Shown: positions 49,031-59,681, counted from the stretch's first letter. The stretch is 64,000 nt of DNA from an uncultured Deferribacteres bacterium (GCA_913009825.1 CAJVYQ010000020.1:1-64000); one strand, 5' to 3'. The notes: generated by a model not told the origin, from the sequence alone. Program-made: numbers and translations.

Positions 49031-51162
49031 CCGGCCGATTGTATTTTTTTAGGTAATTTTATGACAAACGTTGTCCCTTTACCGATCTGGCTGTCGACAT
49101 GAATTTGTCCTTTATGCAGCTCTACAATTTCCTTAACCAGAGATAATCCCAACCCTGTTCCCCTCTCTTCACCGACCCTGGGATCATCCTTAATCCGGTA
49201 AAATTTAGTAAAAATATTGGCCAGGTGTTTTTCGGAAATGCCATATCCCTGGTCGGCTACCCGGATACTTGTCATGTTGGTATCATTTTCAACGACCAAT
49301 TTAACCGTCGTATTTTCCGGACTGTATTTTATGGCGTTTGACAACAGATTTAAAATTACTTCAGCTATCATCTTACTGTCAGCGAAGGCATCATTGGCTT
49401 CATCTGCAACCGTAACCGATAATTTAATATTCTTTTTCTGTGCATCTGAACTGGCGACGTGCAGGATGTCGTTTAAAACATCCCGGATTTGAATCGATTT
49501 CGGTTTGAAATCCATTTTTCCTGCTTCAATTCTGGAAATATCCAGAAATTTATTGATCAAATCCGCCAATCTGACCGACTCCTGATAAATGATGTTGGCA
49601 TATTCCCGGATGGTTTCCTGATTATCTCCCGGTTCCAGGAGCAGTTCGGAAAAGCCGGAAATGGAAGTCAACGGAGACCGAAGTTGGTGCGCTACCATAG
49701 ACACCAACTCAGTTTTCATCAGATCGACCTCTTTCTCCCGCGTAATATCGCGAAAAATGACCACCACACCAATGATTTTTTCGTCCTGGCTGATGATTTT
49801 TGTGGCCCGCCCCTGGAACACTTTCTCTTTTATCTGGTGAGGCAGCAGAACAGAGAGTTCTCTTGTAAAAGTCCCCTGAATATCCGTTTCTTTGACTTCG
49901 TCTATCAAACTTAGTAAACTGGGTTCTTTGAATACAAGTTTGATCTCTTTGTCTACCACATTTTTCTCTTCTATTCCGAACCATTTTTCAACCGTGGAAT
50001 TGACGGTAACAATCCGGTTATTCTCATCGGTGACGATAATGCCGTCGCCAATATTTTTGATAATTGTTTTTGTTTTGGTACGCTCGGTGATGATCTTATT
50101 CAAATTCATGCTGTTTAAACGGCGCAGCTCGATGGCCATGTAATTGAAAATCCGGGCTAACCGGCCAATCTCATCATCACTGTCCACTTCGATCCGTTGG
50201 GAAAAATTACCCCGGGCAATTTCTGTGGCGGTTCGGGAAAACCGGTTTATCGGGCCGGTGATCCGGCGGGAATAGTAGAGGGTGCCGAAAAAGGAGAGCA
50301 GCAATCCCAGGATAATAAACAGAAAAAAATTAAAACGGATATTTTTCGCCGGGTTCGCTAAGCGGTTTTCCGGTATTTCGGTAAAAACCCGCCAGCGAAC
50401 AATCGAATTGATTTCGGACGCGGCGCCCAAAACTTTGCCGGAATTTGTCGTCTCAATTTCAAAATGATCCGAATTGCGCGCTGCGGTTTCCGTTTTTACC
50501 GCCGGATTTTGCGGGGAGATCGTCTGTTTGCCCAATGGATCAAAATAAAAAAGCAGGACCTGATGTTTCCGGTCGATGATCCCATAATTCAAAGGAATTT
50601 TCCCGACTGCGAATTCTGTTCCGAGAGACTTAAAAAATTGTGACAACTGAACCACCAGAAAATAGATCGTATTCGATTCGCTTTTAATACCCATTTTTAG
50701 AAAAATGGTTTGATCGTTTTTCCCGGCGATCCTTGTTTGTAAAACTTGTATGGAATCGTGAAAAGCGCCGGGATTAAACGGTTCGAACTGCGGAATATCT
50801 TTTTGCCGGATATTAAATAGTTGTGTTTTGTTCCCGGAAATCGGATCTATCCGGGCAATTTCCAGGACGAAATTTTTTATTTCGCCATATTCGGCAAAAA
50901 TTTTAGCGAAACGTTTTTCGGTTAATTGCCGGTCGGTTATGGCCAGATCGTGCAGAAAATAGCGCACGGGAGACAATAATTGTTTTTCGATCCGAAAAGA
51001 GACGAGCAGCGATTGGGAATAAAGTTTTTCCCGGGTCGCTTTTTTTGTCTCTTTACCGGTTTTGGGGATCAGATAAATCCCGGCAAAAAGCAGAGGCACC
51101 AGGCTCGCAAAAAAAGTGATTAAGAGTAAACGATTGAGTAATTTTTTTCGTTTGAATGGCAT
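49018..51162 (-). CDS. Transmembrane HAMP-PAS histidine kinase
   Basis: TM1, extracytoplasmic domain, TM2, HAMP RRITGPINRFSRTATEIARGNFSQRI; PAS; SMVAHQLRSPLTSISGFSELL; ADQGYGISEKHL; GTGLGLSLVKEIVELHKGQIHVDSQIGKGTTFVIKLP. Confidence 0.94.
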   Translation of the reverse strand: MPFKRKKLLNRLLLITFFASLVPLLFAGIYLIPKTGKETKKATREKLYSQSLLVSFRIEKQLLSPVRYFLHDLAITDRQLTEKRFAKIFAEYGEIKNFVLEIARIDPISGNKTQLFNIRQKDIPQFEPFNPGAFHDSIQVLQTRIAGKNDQTIFLKMGIKSESNTIYFLVVQLSQFFKSLGTEFAVGKIPLNYGIIDRKHQVLLFYFDPLGKQTISPQNPAVKTETAARNSDHFEIETTNSGKVLGAASEINSIVRWRVFTEIPENRLANPAKNIRFNFFLFIILGLLLSFFGTLYYSRRITGPINRFSRTATEIARGNFSQRIEVDSDDEIGRLARIFNYMAIELRRLNSMNLNKIITERTKTKTIIKNIGDGIIVTDENNRIVTVNSTVEKWFGIEEKNVVDKEIKLVFKEPSLLSLIDEVKETDIQGTFTRELSVLLPHQIKEKVFQGRATKIISQDEKIIGVVVIFRDITREKEVDLMKTELVSMVAHQLRSPLTSISGFSELLLEPGDNQETIREYANIIYQESVRLADLINKFLDISRIEAGKMDFKPKSIQIRDVLNDILHVASSDAQKKNIKLSVTVADEANDAFADSKMIAEVILNLLSNAIKYSPENTTVKLVVENDTNMTSIRVADQGYGISEKHLANIFTKFYRIKDDPRVGEERGTGLGLSLVKEIVELHKGQIHVDSQIGKGTTFVIKLPKKIQSAGWQP

Positions 51163-51198
51163 TTAACAATTAAAAAGATGAAAGAATAAAATATTGTA

Positions 51199-52149
51199 TT
51201 ATGCAAAAACTACTTGATTACGCCCGCTCTGTTTGGCTTTATAAAGCCGCTGGTCGGCTGTGGACACGAGCTGTTTCCCGTCTTCAGCCTCCGTGGGATA
51301 AGTAGCCAATCCCAGGCTGACCGTTAGTTTGCCGTTTGGTTGTTTGTTTTCAAACGGGATGGGCTCTTCTTCCACCAACCGCCGGATTTTTTCGGTAACA
51401 ACTCTTGCGGATTCCGGACTTGCTTCCGGCAGAATGATGACAAATTCTTCGCCGCCATATCTGGCGGCAATATCAATTTTACGGATATTATTTTGGAGTA
51501 ATTTGGCAATCCGGCGTAGAACTTCATCTCCGGCGGGATGACCGTTTGCATCGTTGTAGATCTTGAAATTATCGATATCCAACATAACCAGCGAAAGTGA
51601 CAAATTGTGTCTGGCGGCGCGGTTTATTTCGTGAAGCAATTGTTCTTTAAAAAAACGGTAATTGTAAAGTCCGGTTAAACCATCCGTAATTGCCAGTTGC
51701 TGCAGGCGCTTTTTTGCCTGATCCAATTGATAAATTTTCTTCACCAGCTCATCATATAAAAATTTGATGCGCAGCAGCGATCTGACCCGTGCCAACAGTT
51801 CCATTTTGTTGAACGGCTTGGTGATAAAATCATCCGCACCTGCTTCTATTCCCTGAACTTTGTCTTCGACACTTTGCAGTGCGGTTACCATCACGATTGG
51901 AATAAATCTGGTTTTCGGATCGGATTTTAATCGTTTACATACTTCGAAGCCGTTCATTTTGGGCATCATGATATCCAGCAAAAGCAAATCCGGTTTTTTT
52001 TGTGCCACCATTTCCAGCGCTTTTTCACCATTTCCGGCTTCAAAAACGAGATAGCCTGCCGTGTTGAGATAGGTTCTAAGTAATTCCACATTTAACGGTA
52101 CATCATCGACCACCAATATTTTTGGTTTCCGATCCGGGAACAGTTTCAT
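51199..52149 (-). CDS. PleD-like receiver-GGDEF diguanylate cyclase
   Basis: VVDDVPLNVELLRTYL; LLLLDIMMPKMNGFEVCKRLK; DGLTGLYNYRFFKEQL; ARYGGEEFVIILPEAS (GGEEF). Confidence 0.95.
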   Translation of the reverse strand: MKLFPDRKPKILVVDDVPLNVELLRTYLNTAGYLVFEAGNGEKALEMVAQKKPDLLLLDIMMPKMNGFEVCKRLKSDPKTRFIPIVMVTALQSVEDKVQGIEAGADDFITKPFNKMELLARVRSLLRIKFLYDELVKKIYQLDQAKKRLQQLAITDGLTGLYNYRFFKEQLLHEINRAARHNLSLSLVMLDIDNFKIYNDANGHPAGDEVLRRIAKLLQNNIRKIDIAARYGGEEFVIILPEASPESARVVTEKIRRLVEEEPIPFENKQPNGKLTVSLGLATYPTEAEDGKQLVSTADQRLYKAKQSGRNQVVFA

Positions 52150-52171
52150 TTTTCAGATTACCTTTGTAAGA

Positions 52172-53629
52172 TTAACCGGCGGATTCGGGAGTCCAGCGGA
52201 TTTTCAGATTTCTTGCCGCTCCGGCTTCATCCAGCCGGGAAACCGGCGTGGTGACCGGAGAATTTTTAACCAGGTCCGGCTCTGTTTCAACTTCCTTTGC
52301 AATCCGGATCATCATGTCGGCAAATTCATCCAGCGCCTCTTTGGATTCAGTGTCCGTTGGTTCGATCATTATCGCTTCGTGGACAATCGATGGGAAATAG
52401 ATAGTTGGCGCGTGTACACCGAAATCCAGCAGCCGCTTTGCCATGTCGCTGGTTTTTACTCCCAACTTTTTCTGCCGGTCCCCGGAGAGCACAAATTCAT
52501 GCATCGGCCGGGTTTGGTAAGGTAAATCAAAATAGGGCTTCAATTTTTCCAGCAGATAGTTTGCATTGAGTAATGCATTTTTGCTGACTTTTACCAAACC
52601 CCCGGCGCCCAACATGCGGATATAAGTGAATGCCCGCACCATAACACCAAAATTACCGAAGAAGGTGAATACCTTCCCAATCGACTTGGGACGATTGAAA
52701 TCCAGAATGTATTGCGCACCCTCTTTTTTGATGACCGGCGCCGGCAGGAAATCGATGAGTCGATGCGAAACTGCTACGGGCCCGCTGCCGGGACCGCCGC
52801 CGCCATGAGGGGTGGAAAACGTTTTATGCAGATTGATATGCAGGACATCCACACCAAAATCGCCGGGACGAACAATGCCCAGCAAAGCGTTCAGGTTGGC
52901 GCCGTCCATATAGAGTAGTGCGCCCACTTTATCCAACAGACTTTTGATCTCCTGAATCCGGCTCTCAAACAGCCCGAGTGTATTGGGATTGGTCAACATG
53001 AGAGCGGCCACATCTTCATCCAGATTGGCCTTCAGGTCATCCATGTCGATCAACCCTTTTTCATTGGAGTGAATCTGAACCGGTTCGTAACCGGAGATAA
53101 CCGCGCTGGCCGGATTTGTTCCATGTGCGGAGTCCGGGAGAAGCACTTTTTTGCGTGGATTACCGAGATTTTCGTGATAAGCACGGATCAGCATCATGCC
53201 GGTGAGTTCCCCATGGGCTCCCGCAGCAGGCTGCAGTGTTGCCGTTTTTAAACCGGTGATTTCGCAAAGATGTTGTGACAGATAATACATCAATTCCAAA
53301 GCGCCTTGTACATCCTCCTCATCCTGTAACGGATGAATTCCGGCAAATCCGTCCAAACGACAGACCGCTTCGTTTATTTTGGGATTGTATTTCATAGTGC
53401 AGGAGCCAAGCGGATAAAACCCCTTATCCAGATGATGGTTCATCCGGGACAGCGCAACAAAATGCCGCATCACTTCGTTCTCCGAAACTTCCGGTAAAAT
53501 TGGGGATTTACTTCTGACGAATCCTTTCGGGATCAGATCACTTACTTTTTTTGCGGGAACATCCAATTTTGGGAGTGTATAGCCTTTTCTTCCTTCGGCG
53601 CTCATCTCGAAAATCAATTTTTCCGGCAT
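52172..53629 (-). CDS. gcvPB: Glycine dehydrogenase (decarboxylating) subunit 2
   Basis: [79 protein letters not shown] (PLP Lys). Confidence 0.96.
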   Translation of the reverse strand: MPEKLIFEMSAEGRKGYTLPKLDVPAKKVSDLIPKGFVRSKSPILPEVSENEVMRHFVALSRMNHHLDKGFYPLGSCTMKYNPKINEAVCRLDGFAGIHPLQDEEDVQGALELMYYLSQHLCEITGLKTATLQPAAGAHGELTGMMLIRAYHENLGNPRKKVLLPDSAHGTNPASAVISGYEPVQIHSNEKGLIDMDDLKANLDEDVAALMLTNPNTLGLFESRIQEIKSLLDKVGALLYMDGANLNALLGIVRPGDFGVDVLHINLHKTFSTPHGGGGPGSGPVAVSHRLIDFLPAPVIKKEGAQYILDFNRPKSIGKVFTFFGNFGVMVRAFTYIRMLGAGGLVKVSKNALLNANYLLEKLKPYFDLPYQTRPMHEFVLSGDRQKKLGVKTSDMAKRLLDFGVHAPTIYFPSIVHEAIMIEPTDTESKEALDEFADMMIRIAKEVETEPDLVKNSPVTTPVSRLDEAGAARNLKIRWTPESAG

Positions 53630-53828
53630 GGTTTCCTCTGTATAAATTAAGAAACAATTTGGATTTTTTTATTAGAATCTAAACTATAAACATACAATAA
53701 ACAAGATTCATTGTCAAGCTGTTTTTGGCAGAAAAAGGGAATTGAATTGTGGATAAATGTACTATGCTTTTGTAACTATTCCGGCCTGTTTAGGTCACAA
53801 ATAAAGAGTTTGCGTGCCAACAGATTAA

Positions 53829-53992
53829 ATAGAGTCTGTCCGAATTTATCATTCCCGCATGCTTTTAGCAGGAATCCATTGCTGCCTTCGAGCAGATTGC
53901 CTGCCTGCAACAGGCAGGCGGCTTAAAGATTGCCTGCCTGTGCAGACAGGCCGGAATGACAATATTATGGTATTTTCGGACAGACACTAAAT
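53829..53992. repeat. Intergenic inverted-repeat element, family D
   Basis: tagagtctgtccgaatttatcattcccgcatgcttttagcaggaatcc ... ggaatgacaatattatggtattttcggacagacacta; internal gcctgcctgcaacaggcaggc palindrome. Confidence 0.75.
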
Positions 53993-54193
53993 AAGTTGAC
54001 GAAACGGGAGCTATACTTTTAAAAAGCACAAGACCCAAACCCAATCTGTTCAGCTTCGAACGGAATTGGGTATCCCTCAATCTTATACGGTCCACTCTCC
54101 ATCTACATATTTTCTTTTCATGTTGACTTTTAAGCAGAGTTTTAGTATACTATAGGCGTTTTTTTCGGTGTAACTTATTGAGAATCATTTGAT

Positions 54194-55087
54194 ATGGCTA
54201 AACGACGCGATTGGGTAATCGGCATTTTAATTTTTGCCAGTGTATTATTTGTTGTGCTCATTTTTATTGTCGGCTTTTGGGGCATTTCCGGCGACACCAC
54301 CGGTCTGGGAATCTCAGGCAATAAAATCGGCTTGGTAGAACTGCGCGGCGTGATTTACGACAGCCGTTCCATGGTGCGCAAACTGGAACGGATGCGGGAC
54401 AGTGATGCCATTCGTGCCGTGGTTTTGCGCATCAACAGTCCCGGCGGCGGCGTGGCGGCATCACAGGAAATATACGAAGCGGTTAAATCGATCCGTGAAT
54501 CCGGGAAACCCATTTTAGTTTCCATGGGCAGTGTTGCGGCATCGGGCGGCTACTATGTGGCTTGCGGCGCCGATTCCATCGTGGCCAATCCAGGTACCAC
54601 AACCGGCAGCATCGGCGTGATTTTGGAGGTACCCAATTTTAAAGGGCTGTTAGATAAAATTGGCGTAAAGTTTGAAGTAGTGAAAAGCGGCACCTTCAAA
54701 GACACCGGTTCGCCCTACCGTGATATGACAAGCCGGGAGCGAAAATATTTGCAAAGTTACATCGATGATGCATTCGGACAGTTTGTCGGTGTGGTGGCCG
54801 AAAACAGAAGATTGACCAAGAAAGCAGTGCTGTCTTTTGCCGACGGGCGGATTTTTACCGGCAAACAGGCCATTAAATTGGGCCTGGTTGACCGGTTGGG
54901 TGATTACGGTACCGCTATCCGGCTGGCAGCTAAAATGGCCGGTATAAAAGGCAAACCCAAAACTTATCGCTTCCCCAAAAAGAAATTCACCATTTTTAAT
55001 ATCCTTCTGGGTGATTTGTCCGAAATCAAAACTAAAATAGAATCTGTTCCTGCTTTGAAATATCAGTACAAGATGGGAACCTTTTAG
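54194..55087 (+). CDS. sppA: Signal peptide peptidase SppA, short (single-domain) form
   Basis: N-terminal TM; VLRINSPGGGVAASQEIYEAV; SMGSVAASGGYYVACGAD; SGTFKDTGSPYRDMTSRERKYLQ. Confidence 0.94.
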   Translation: MAKRRDWVIGILIFASVLFVVLIFIVGFWGISGDTTGLGISGNKIGLVELRGVIYDSRSMVRKLERMRDSDAIRAVVLRINSPGGGVAASQEIYEAVKSIRESGKPILVSMGSVAASGGYYVACGADSIVANPGTTTGSIGVILEVPNFKGLLDKIGVKFEVVKSGTFKDTGSPYRDMTSRERKYLQSYIDDAFGQFVGVVAENRRLTKKAVLSFADGRIFTGKQAIKLGLVDRLGDYGTAIRLAAKMAGIKGKPKTYRFPKKKFTIFNILLGDLSEIKTKIESVPALKYQYKMGTF

Positions 55088-55117
55088 AAATAGGGATGCT
55101 CTGAAAAGGAGGTTGCT

Positions 55118-55411
55118 TTGAATAAAGCGGATCTTGTCGATATTATTTCCGAAGGAACCGGCTTGACCAAACTTGAAACCGGCACGGTGATCGATGCTTT
55201 TCTGGCGACAGTAAGTTATGCACTGGCTTCCGGCGAGCGGGTTGAATTGAGACGGTTCGGCACATTCAGTTTAAAAGACCGCAAAGCGAAAATCGGGCGT
55301 AATCCAAAAACCGGTGTGGTGGTGCCTATCCCGGCCAGAAAAATGCCCCATTTTAAACCGTCCCCCGAATTAAGAAAATATGCGGAAGAAAAACAGGGCG
55401 GAGAGAACTGA
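55118..55411 (+). CDS. HU/IHF family DNA-binding protein
   Basis: MNKADLVDIISEGTGLTKLE; RVELRRFGTFSLKDRKAKIGRNPKTGVVVPIPARKMPHFKPSPELRKY. Confidence 0.95.
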   Translation: MNKADLVDIISEGTGLTKLETGTVIDAFLATVSYALASGERVELRRFGTFSLKDRKAKIGRNPKTGVVVPIPARKMPHFKPSPELRKYAEEKQGGEN

Positions 55412-55500
55412 AATAAAACAGAAACGACCCCGAATAATTCAGATCAAAAACAGATTTTGTTATTGCTGCATCATTCATAATCAGAAAGGAGAACTGCAAA

Positions 55501-55596
55501 TTGCCTTGTGGTAAAAAGAGAAAACGACACAAAATTGCGACACATAAGAGAAAAAAACGGCTGCGTAAAGATCGACATAAGAAAAAAGTCAGATAA
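55501..55596 (+). CDS. 31-aa COX24/AURKAIP1-like (mS38-like) basic protein
   Basis: TTG start with upstream AGAAAGGAGA; translation (M)PCGKKRKRHKIATHKRKKRLRKDRHKKKVR*. Matches the short AURKAIP1/COX24 proteins remembered from Bacteroidota. Absent from the ORF track (below its length cutoff). Confidence 0.8.
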   Translation: MPCGKKRKRHKIATHKRKKRLRKDRHKKKVR

Positions 55597-55767
55597 TCTA
55601 TTAAAATAGATCCCCCTGCCGTTCAGGGATTAAAAAATGTGCGTAAAAACAAAAAACATGTTTCTATTCGGCATTAAATTGTATGATTGCACGCATTCTG
55701 CTGAGACGCAGGGCGTGGCAACGTCTTGCCTGATACAGGCCGGATAGTCACGGTGAAATTTAAAACA

Positions 55768-55803
55768 AAAAAACTCCCTTTTCCCGACAGGGAGTTTTTT
55801 ATT
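55768..55803 (+). terminator. Intrinsic terminator
   Basis: aaaaaactcccttttcccgacagggagttttttatt: 7-bp or longer stem with flanking A/T tracts. Confidence 0.85.
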
Positions 55804-55812
55804 GGTTGAGAT

Positions 55813-57990
55813 ATGGTTTATCCCATAAAAAAAATTTTAGTGATTGATGACGACAGAAGTCTTCATGATTTGTGCCGTGCCATTTTAACCCGGTATGATT
55901 ATATCTGTATCTCCGCTTTCAACGGGGAGGAAGGATTGGAGAAAATCAGGGACGAGAACCCGGATCTGATTTTGTTGGACTGGGTGATGCCCGGCATGAA
56001 CGGTTTGCAGGTTTTTGAGAAAATTCTGGAAGACGAATCTTTTTTGCCATTCCGGGAGATTCCGGTAATCATGCTTTCGGCCGTGCCCAAGGATGAGGAG
56101 CAGAAAAATGATCTGCTGAACAAAGGGATCTCCGCCTATCTTAACAAGCCGTTCGGTTTGAATGAACTGGTCAATGTGATTCAAAATGTGCTGATCACTA
56201 ATGAAGTGAAATTGAAGAATGTGAAACTTCAGAAAGAGATCACCCGGGCTAAACAGTATCTGGAAAGAATTATCGACCATGCGCCCCTCGGTATTCTGGC
56301 CGTTGACAAGCAAGGCAACATTTTACGCACCAATAAATTTTTTGCCCTCATGATGGGGATCGATCATCCCCGAGATCTGATCGAGCAAAATGTGCTGGAT
56401 CCTTATTTGCTGAACCGTGTTGAAATCAGGGATCATTTTAAACAGGCTGTTGAGTCGGGTAAATGCGGTTCCATTCCGGCAATCGACATCCGAAATTTAG
56501 CCGGCCGGAATATCCGTGCGAATATTCAGTATGTGCCTCTTCGTGACGATGCAGGTGAAATCACCGATGTGCTGTCCATCTGGGAAGATGTTACAGAGGT
56601 AGAAAAAAAGGCCTACGAACTAAGCATCCTGCGCCAAATCAGCGAAGCTATGCAGAGTGTGCTGGATGTGGATATTTTGCTGAATCTGATTTTGACCAGT
56701 ATTACCGCCGGCTGCGCGCTGGGATTCAGCCGGGCAATCATTTTTATGATTAACGAACAGGCCGGCGTGTTGGGAGGCCGTATGGGAGTAGGACCCATTT
56801 CGGCGGAGGCGGCTTATCATATTTGGGGTGAATTGGCCAAGGATCATTCCAACCTCGAAGCGTTTTTGTCCAGATTTGGGAAAAAATCGCCCAACCAGGA
56901 TGACCCTTTCAATCAAGAGATTCAGAAATTATTTGTTAGCCTGGAGGATGAAAATAATATTCTCATCCAAACCATCCACCATCAAAAAAGTTACTGGATC
57001 AAAGATTATAACCAGTTGCTTGCCCAGGATATAACTCTTACAAGTGAAATGATCGACTTTTTTCAACCGGAGGAATTTGTTACGGTTCCTCTAATTTCCA
57101 AAAACGGGGCGGTTGGCGTCGTAGTTGCCGACAACAAATACAGCAGCGTGCCTCTGCGGGATGACCAGGTTTCTTTGCTAAAACTGCTGGCGAGTCATGC
57201 AGCACTGGCGTTGGAAAATGCAGAAGCGTACCGCAAGCTGGAAGTTAAAGTGCAGGAACTTGCCGAAACCCTGGATGTGCTGCGTACCACACAAGATAAA
57301 TTGGTTCGATCCGAGCAGTTGGCAACTATTGGGAAAATGGCCGCCCACGTGGCGCATGAAATTCGCAATCCGTTAACGGCCATCGGTGGTTTTGCCAAGT
57401 CCATAAAAAAATCGCCCGGGGACAGCGGTCAGGTGGCGCTTGGCGTGAAAATCATCGAATCGGAAGTGCACCGGCTGGAGAAAATTCTGAAAAGCGTGCT
57501 GGATTTTACCAGAATACCCGAACCTTTTCTCCGCAAAAAACAGATTAATAATGTGATGCGGGATGTGGTCGCTCTGCAGCAGCCTCTTTTAAATGAAAAG
57601 ATTCGGTTGCATCTCCATCTTGATGAAAATCTGCCGCTGTTTTATTTTGACGACGAACAGATCAAACAAGTTATGGTCAATGTTTTGGCCAACAGTATCG
57701 CTTCCATTCCCGGGGAGGGAAAAATTGAAATATGCACATTTATCCGTGATGAAATGATGGTGATTGAAATCAGTGATACCGGTGTCGGCATCTCCAAAGA
57801 AAACCTGGAGAATATTTTCAACCCCTTTTTTACCACCCGTTCGGGCGGCACCGGTCTGGGTCTGGCGGTTACGCAGCGTATCCTGGAAGAGCATGGCGGC
57901 AAAATTGAAGTGGAAAGTAAGCCGAACGAAGGTTCCACTTTTCGCCTGATTTTGCCGTTGGTATTTGAGATAAACGAAAACAAGGGTTGA
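55813..57990 (+). CDS. Receiver-PAS-GAF histidine kinase
   Basis: [109 protein letters not shown]. Confidence 0.94.
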   Translation: MVYPIKKILVIDDDRSLHDLCRAILTRYDYICISAFNGEEGLEKIRDENPDLILLDWVMPGMNGLQVFEKILEDESFLPFREIPVIMLSAVPKDEEQKNDLLNKGISAYLNKPFGLNELVNVIQNVLITNEVKLKNVKLQKEITRAKQYLERIIDHAPLGILAVDKQGNILRTNKFFALMMGIDHPRDLIEQNVLDPYLLNRVEIRDHFKQAVESGKCGSIPAIDIRNLAGRNIRANIQYVPLRDDAGEITDVLSIWEDVTEVEKKAYELSILRQISEAMQSVLDVDILLNLILTSITAGCALGFSRAIIFMINEQAGVLGGRMGVGPISAEAAYHIWGELAKDHSNLEAFLSRFGKKSPNQDDPFNQEIQKLFVSLEDENNILIQTIHHQKSYWIKDYNQLLAQDITLTSEMIDFFQPEEFVTVPLISKNGAVGVVVADNKYSSVPLRDDQVSLLKLLASHAALALENAEAYRKLEVKVQELAETLDVLRTTQDKLVRSEQLATIGKMAAHVAHEIRNPLTAIGGFAKSIKKSPGDSGQVALGVKIIESEVHRLEKILKSVLDFTRIPEPFLRKKQINNVMRDVVALQQPLLNEKIRLHLHLDENLPLFYFDDEQIKQVMVNVLANSIASIPGEGKIEICTFIRDEMMVIEISDTGVGISKENLENIFNPFFTTRSGGTGLGLAVTQRILEEHGGKIEVESKPNEGSTFRLILPLVFEINENKG

Positions 57991-58149
57991 TGGCAGCGGA
58001 TGTGATTGGTTACATTTTTGTTTGTATCATGGAAAAACTGCGGAAGAATTTTTTTGACAGAGTTATTTATATTTTTTAGCCTTAAAAATTTAGAGCCGCG
58101 AAAGCTCAAAGGCGTAAAGTAAAAAATAAAAGGGAAATAAGTTTTATGA

Positions 58150-58306
58150 GTTAACTATTCGAGTATGCTTATTGTTTGATGAGCAGGTAGTCTTCAACTG
58201 AGTTTATCCCGAGCTTGATAAGGGTTAGGGCTGGTCTTGAAAGCCGTGCTGTGCAGCGTCGAAGCGTGATTACAGCTAATGCATGGAGCATGCCTGAGTA
58301 GTTACT
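58150..58306. repeat. MITE-like element, family A
   Basis: ttaactattcgagtatgc ... gcatgcctgagtagttac; inverted relative of 1321-1475. Confidence 0.72.
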
Positions 58307-58352
58307 TTTAGAATTTATAAATGATACGGTTTAGATAAAGAGCAGAAATAGA

Positions 58353-59582
58353 ATGGGTTTACCGCTGGAAAACGCACCACAGAAACGTATCTATTCCATC
58401 TCGGAAATAACCCGGGAGATCAAACAGATTCTGGAATCCGCTTTTCCGCCAATCTGGCTGGAAGGGGAGATCTCCAATTTCAAAAGGCACTCGTCCGGTC
58501 ACCTTTATTTTGTGCTGAAAGATGAAAAAGCCCAGATCCCTGCTGTGATGTGGCGCAGCTATAATTCGCGTCTCTTTTTCACTCCCCGGGACGGTATAAA
58601 AGTACTTGCCAACGGCAATATTACTGTTTATGAAAGACGGGGAACCTACCAATTTGAAGTGGTTCAATTACAGCCGGCCGGCATTGGTGAACTGCAGTTG
58701 GCGTTTGAACAACTGAAACAGAAACTTCGGGAGGAAGGCTTGTTTGCACCGGAGCGAAAAAAGCCGGTTCCCCCGTATCCGGAAAGAATCGGTATTGTTA
58801 CCTCGCCGACGGGAGCAGCTCTACAGGACATGCTTAGTGTTTTTGGCCGAAGATTTCCGGGCATTCAGTTGATTCTGGCGCCGGTGCGGGTGCAGGGCGA
58901 AGGCGCTGCCGAAGAGATTGCCAGGGCAATTACGGATTTCAATGAATACGGCGAAGTCGATCTGCTTATTATTGGGCGAGGCGGCGGTTCCCTGGAAGAT
59001 CTGTGGCCGTTCAATGAAGAGATGGTTGCCCGTGCTATTTTCGCTTCGGAAATCCCGGTTATTTCTGCGGTAGGGCACGAAGTTGATTTTAGTATTTCCG
59101 ATTTTGTCGCTGATCTGCGTGCGCCCACACCGTCGGCCGCGGCGGAATTAGCGGTAAAAAATAAAACGGAACTGCGGGAATATTTCCGGAGCAGCATTGC
59201 GGGAATGTACCGCGATATTCGCGAGCAGATTTCCTATTATATAGAAAAAGTCGATCATTTGCAGAACAGCTACGCGTTGAAAAGGCCGTCCGACGTAATC
59301 AGGCAATATCAGCAAAGATTGGATGAACTGACCAAAAGCATGGAATTGCAGTATCAGTATCTTATGGATTCCCGTAAACAGCAAATTAACAGTCTGCACA
59401 AACAGTTGATTTCACTGAGTCCGCAATCCATTTTGAACCGCGGCTACTCCCTCTGCTTTCGGGAAGAAGACGGCAAATTAGTTAAAACTTCTGCCGATGT
59501 ACAGGTTGCGGATAAAATCCGTGTGCAGTTTCACCGGGGACAGATCAAAGGAAAAGTAGATGAGATTCTTCCCGGTGATTGA
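58353..59582 (+). CDS. xseA: Exodeoxyribonuclease VII large subunit
   Basis: IYSISEITREIKQILESAFPPIWLEGEISNFKRHSSGHLYFVLKDEKAQIPAVMWR; GIVTSPTGAALQDML; IGRGGGSLEDLWPFNEE; ISAVGHEVDFSISDFVADLRAPTPSAAAEL. Confidence 0.97.
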   Translation: MGLPLENAPQKRIYSISEITREIKQILESAFPPIWLEGEISNFKRHSSGHLYFVLKDEKAQIPAVMWRSYNSRLFFTPRDGIKVLANGNITVYERRGTYQFEVVQLQPAGIGELQLAFEQLKQKLREEGLFAPERKKPVPPYPERIGIVTSPTGAALQDMLSVFGRRFPGIQLILAPVRVQGEGAAEEIARAITDFNEYGEVDLLIIGRGGGSLEDLWPFNEEMVARAIFASEIPVISAVGHEVDFSISDFVADLRAPTPSAAAELAVKNKTELREYFRSSIAGMYRDIREQISYYIEKVDHLQNSYALKRPSDVIRQYQQRLDELTKSMELQYQYLMDSRKQQINSLHKQLISLSPQSILNRGYSLCFREEDGKLVKTSADVQVADKIRVQFHRGQIKGKVDEILPGD

Positions 59583-59681
59583 TGTTTAACGGCTCCATGT
59601 CCGGGCGGGAGTTGAACTCCTGCCCGACGAAATCCAGAGGTTGAGAAGATATTTTTTTTACTATAAATTCAATGGAGAGAA

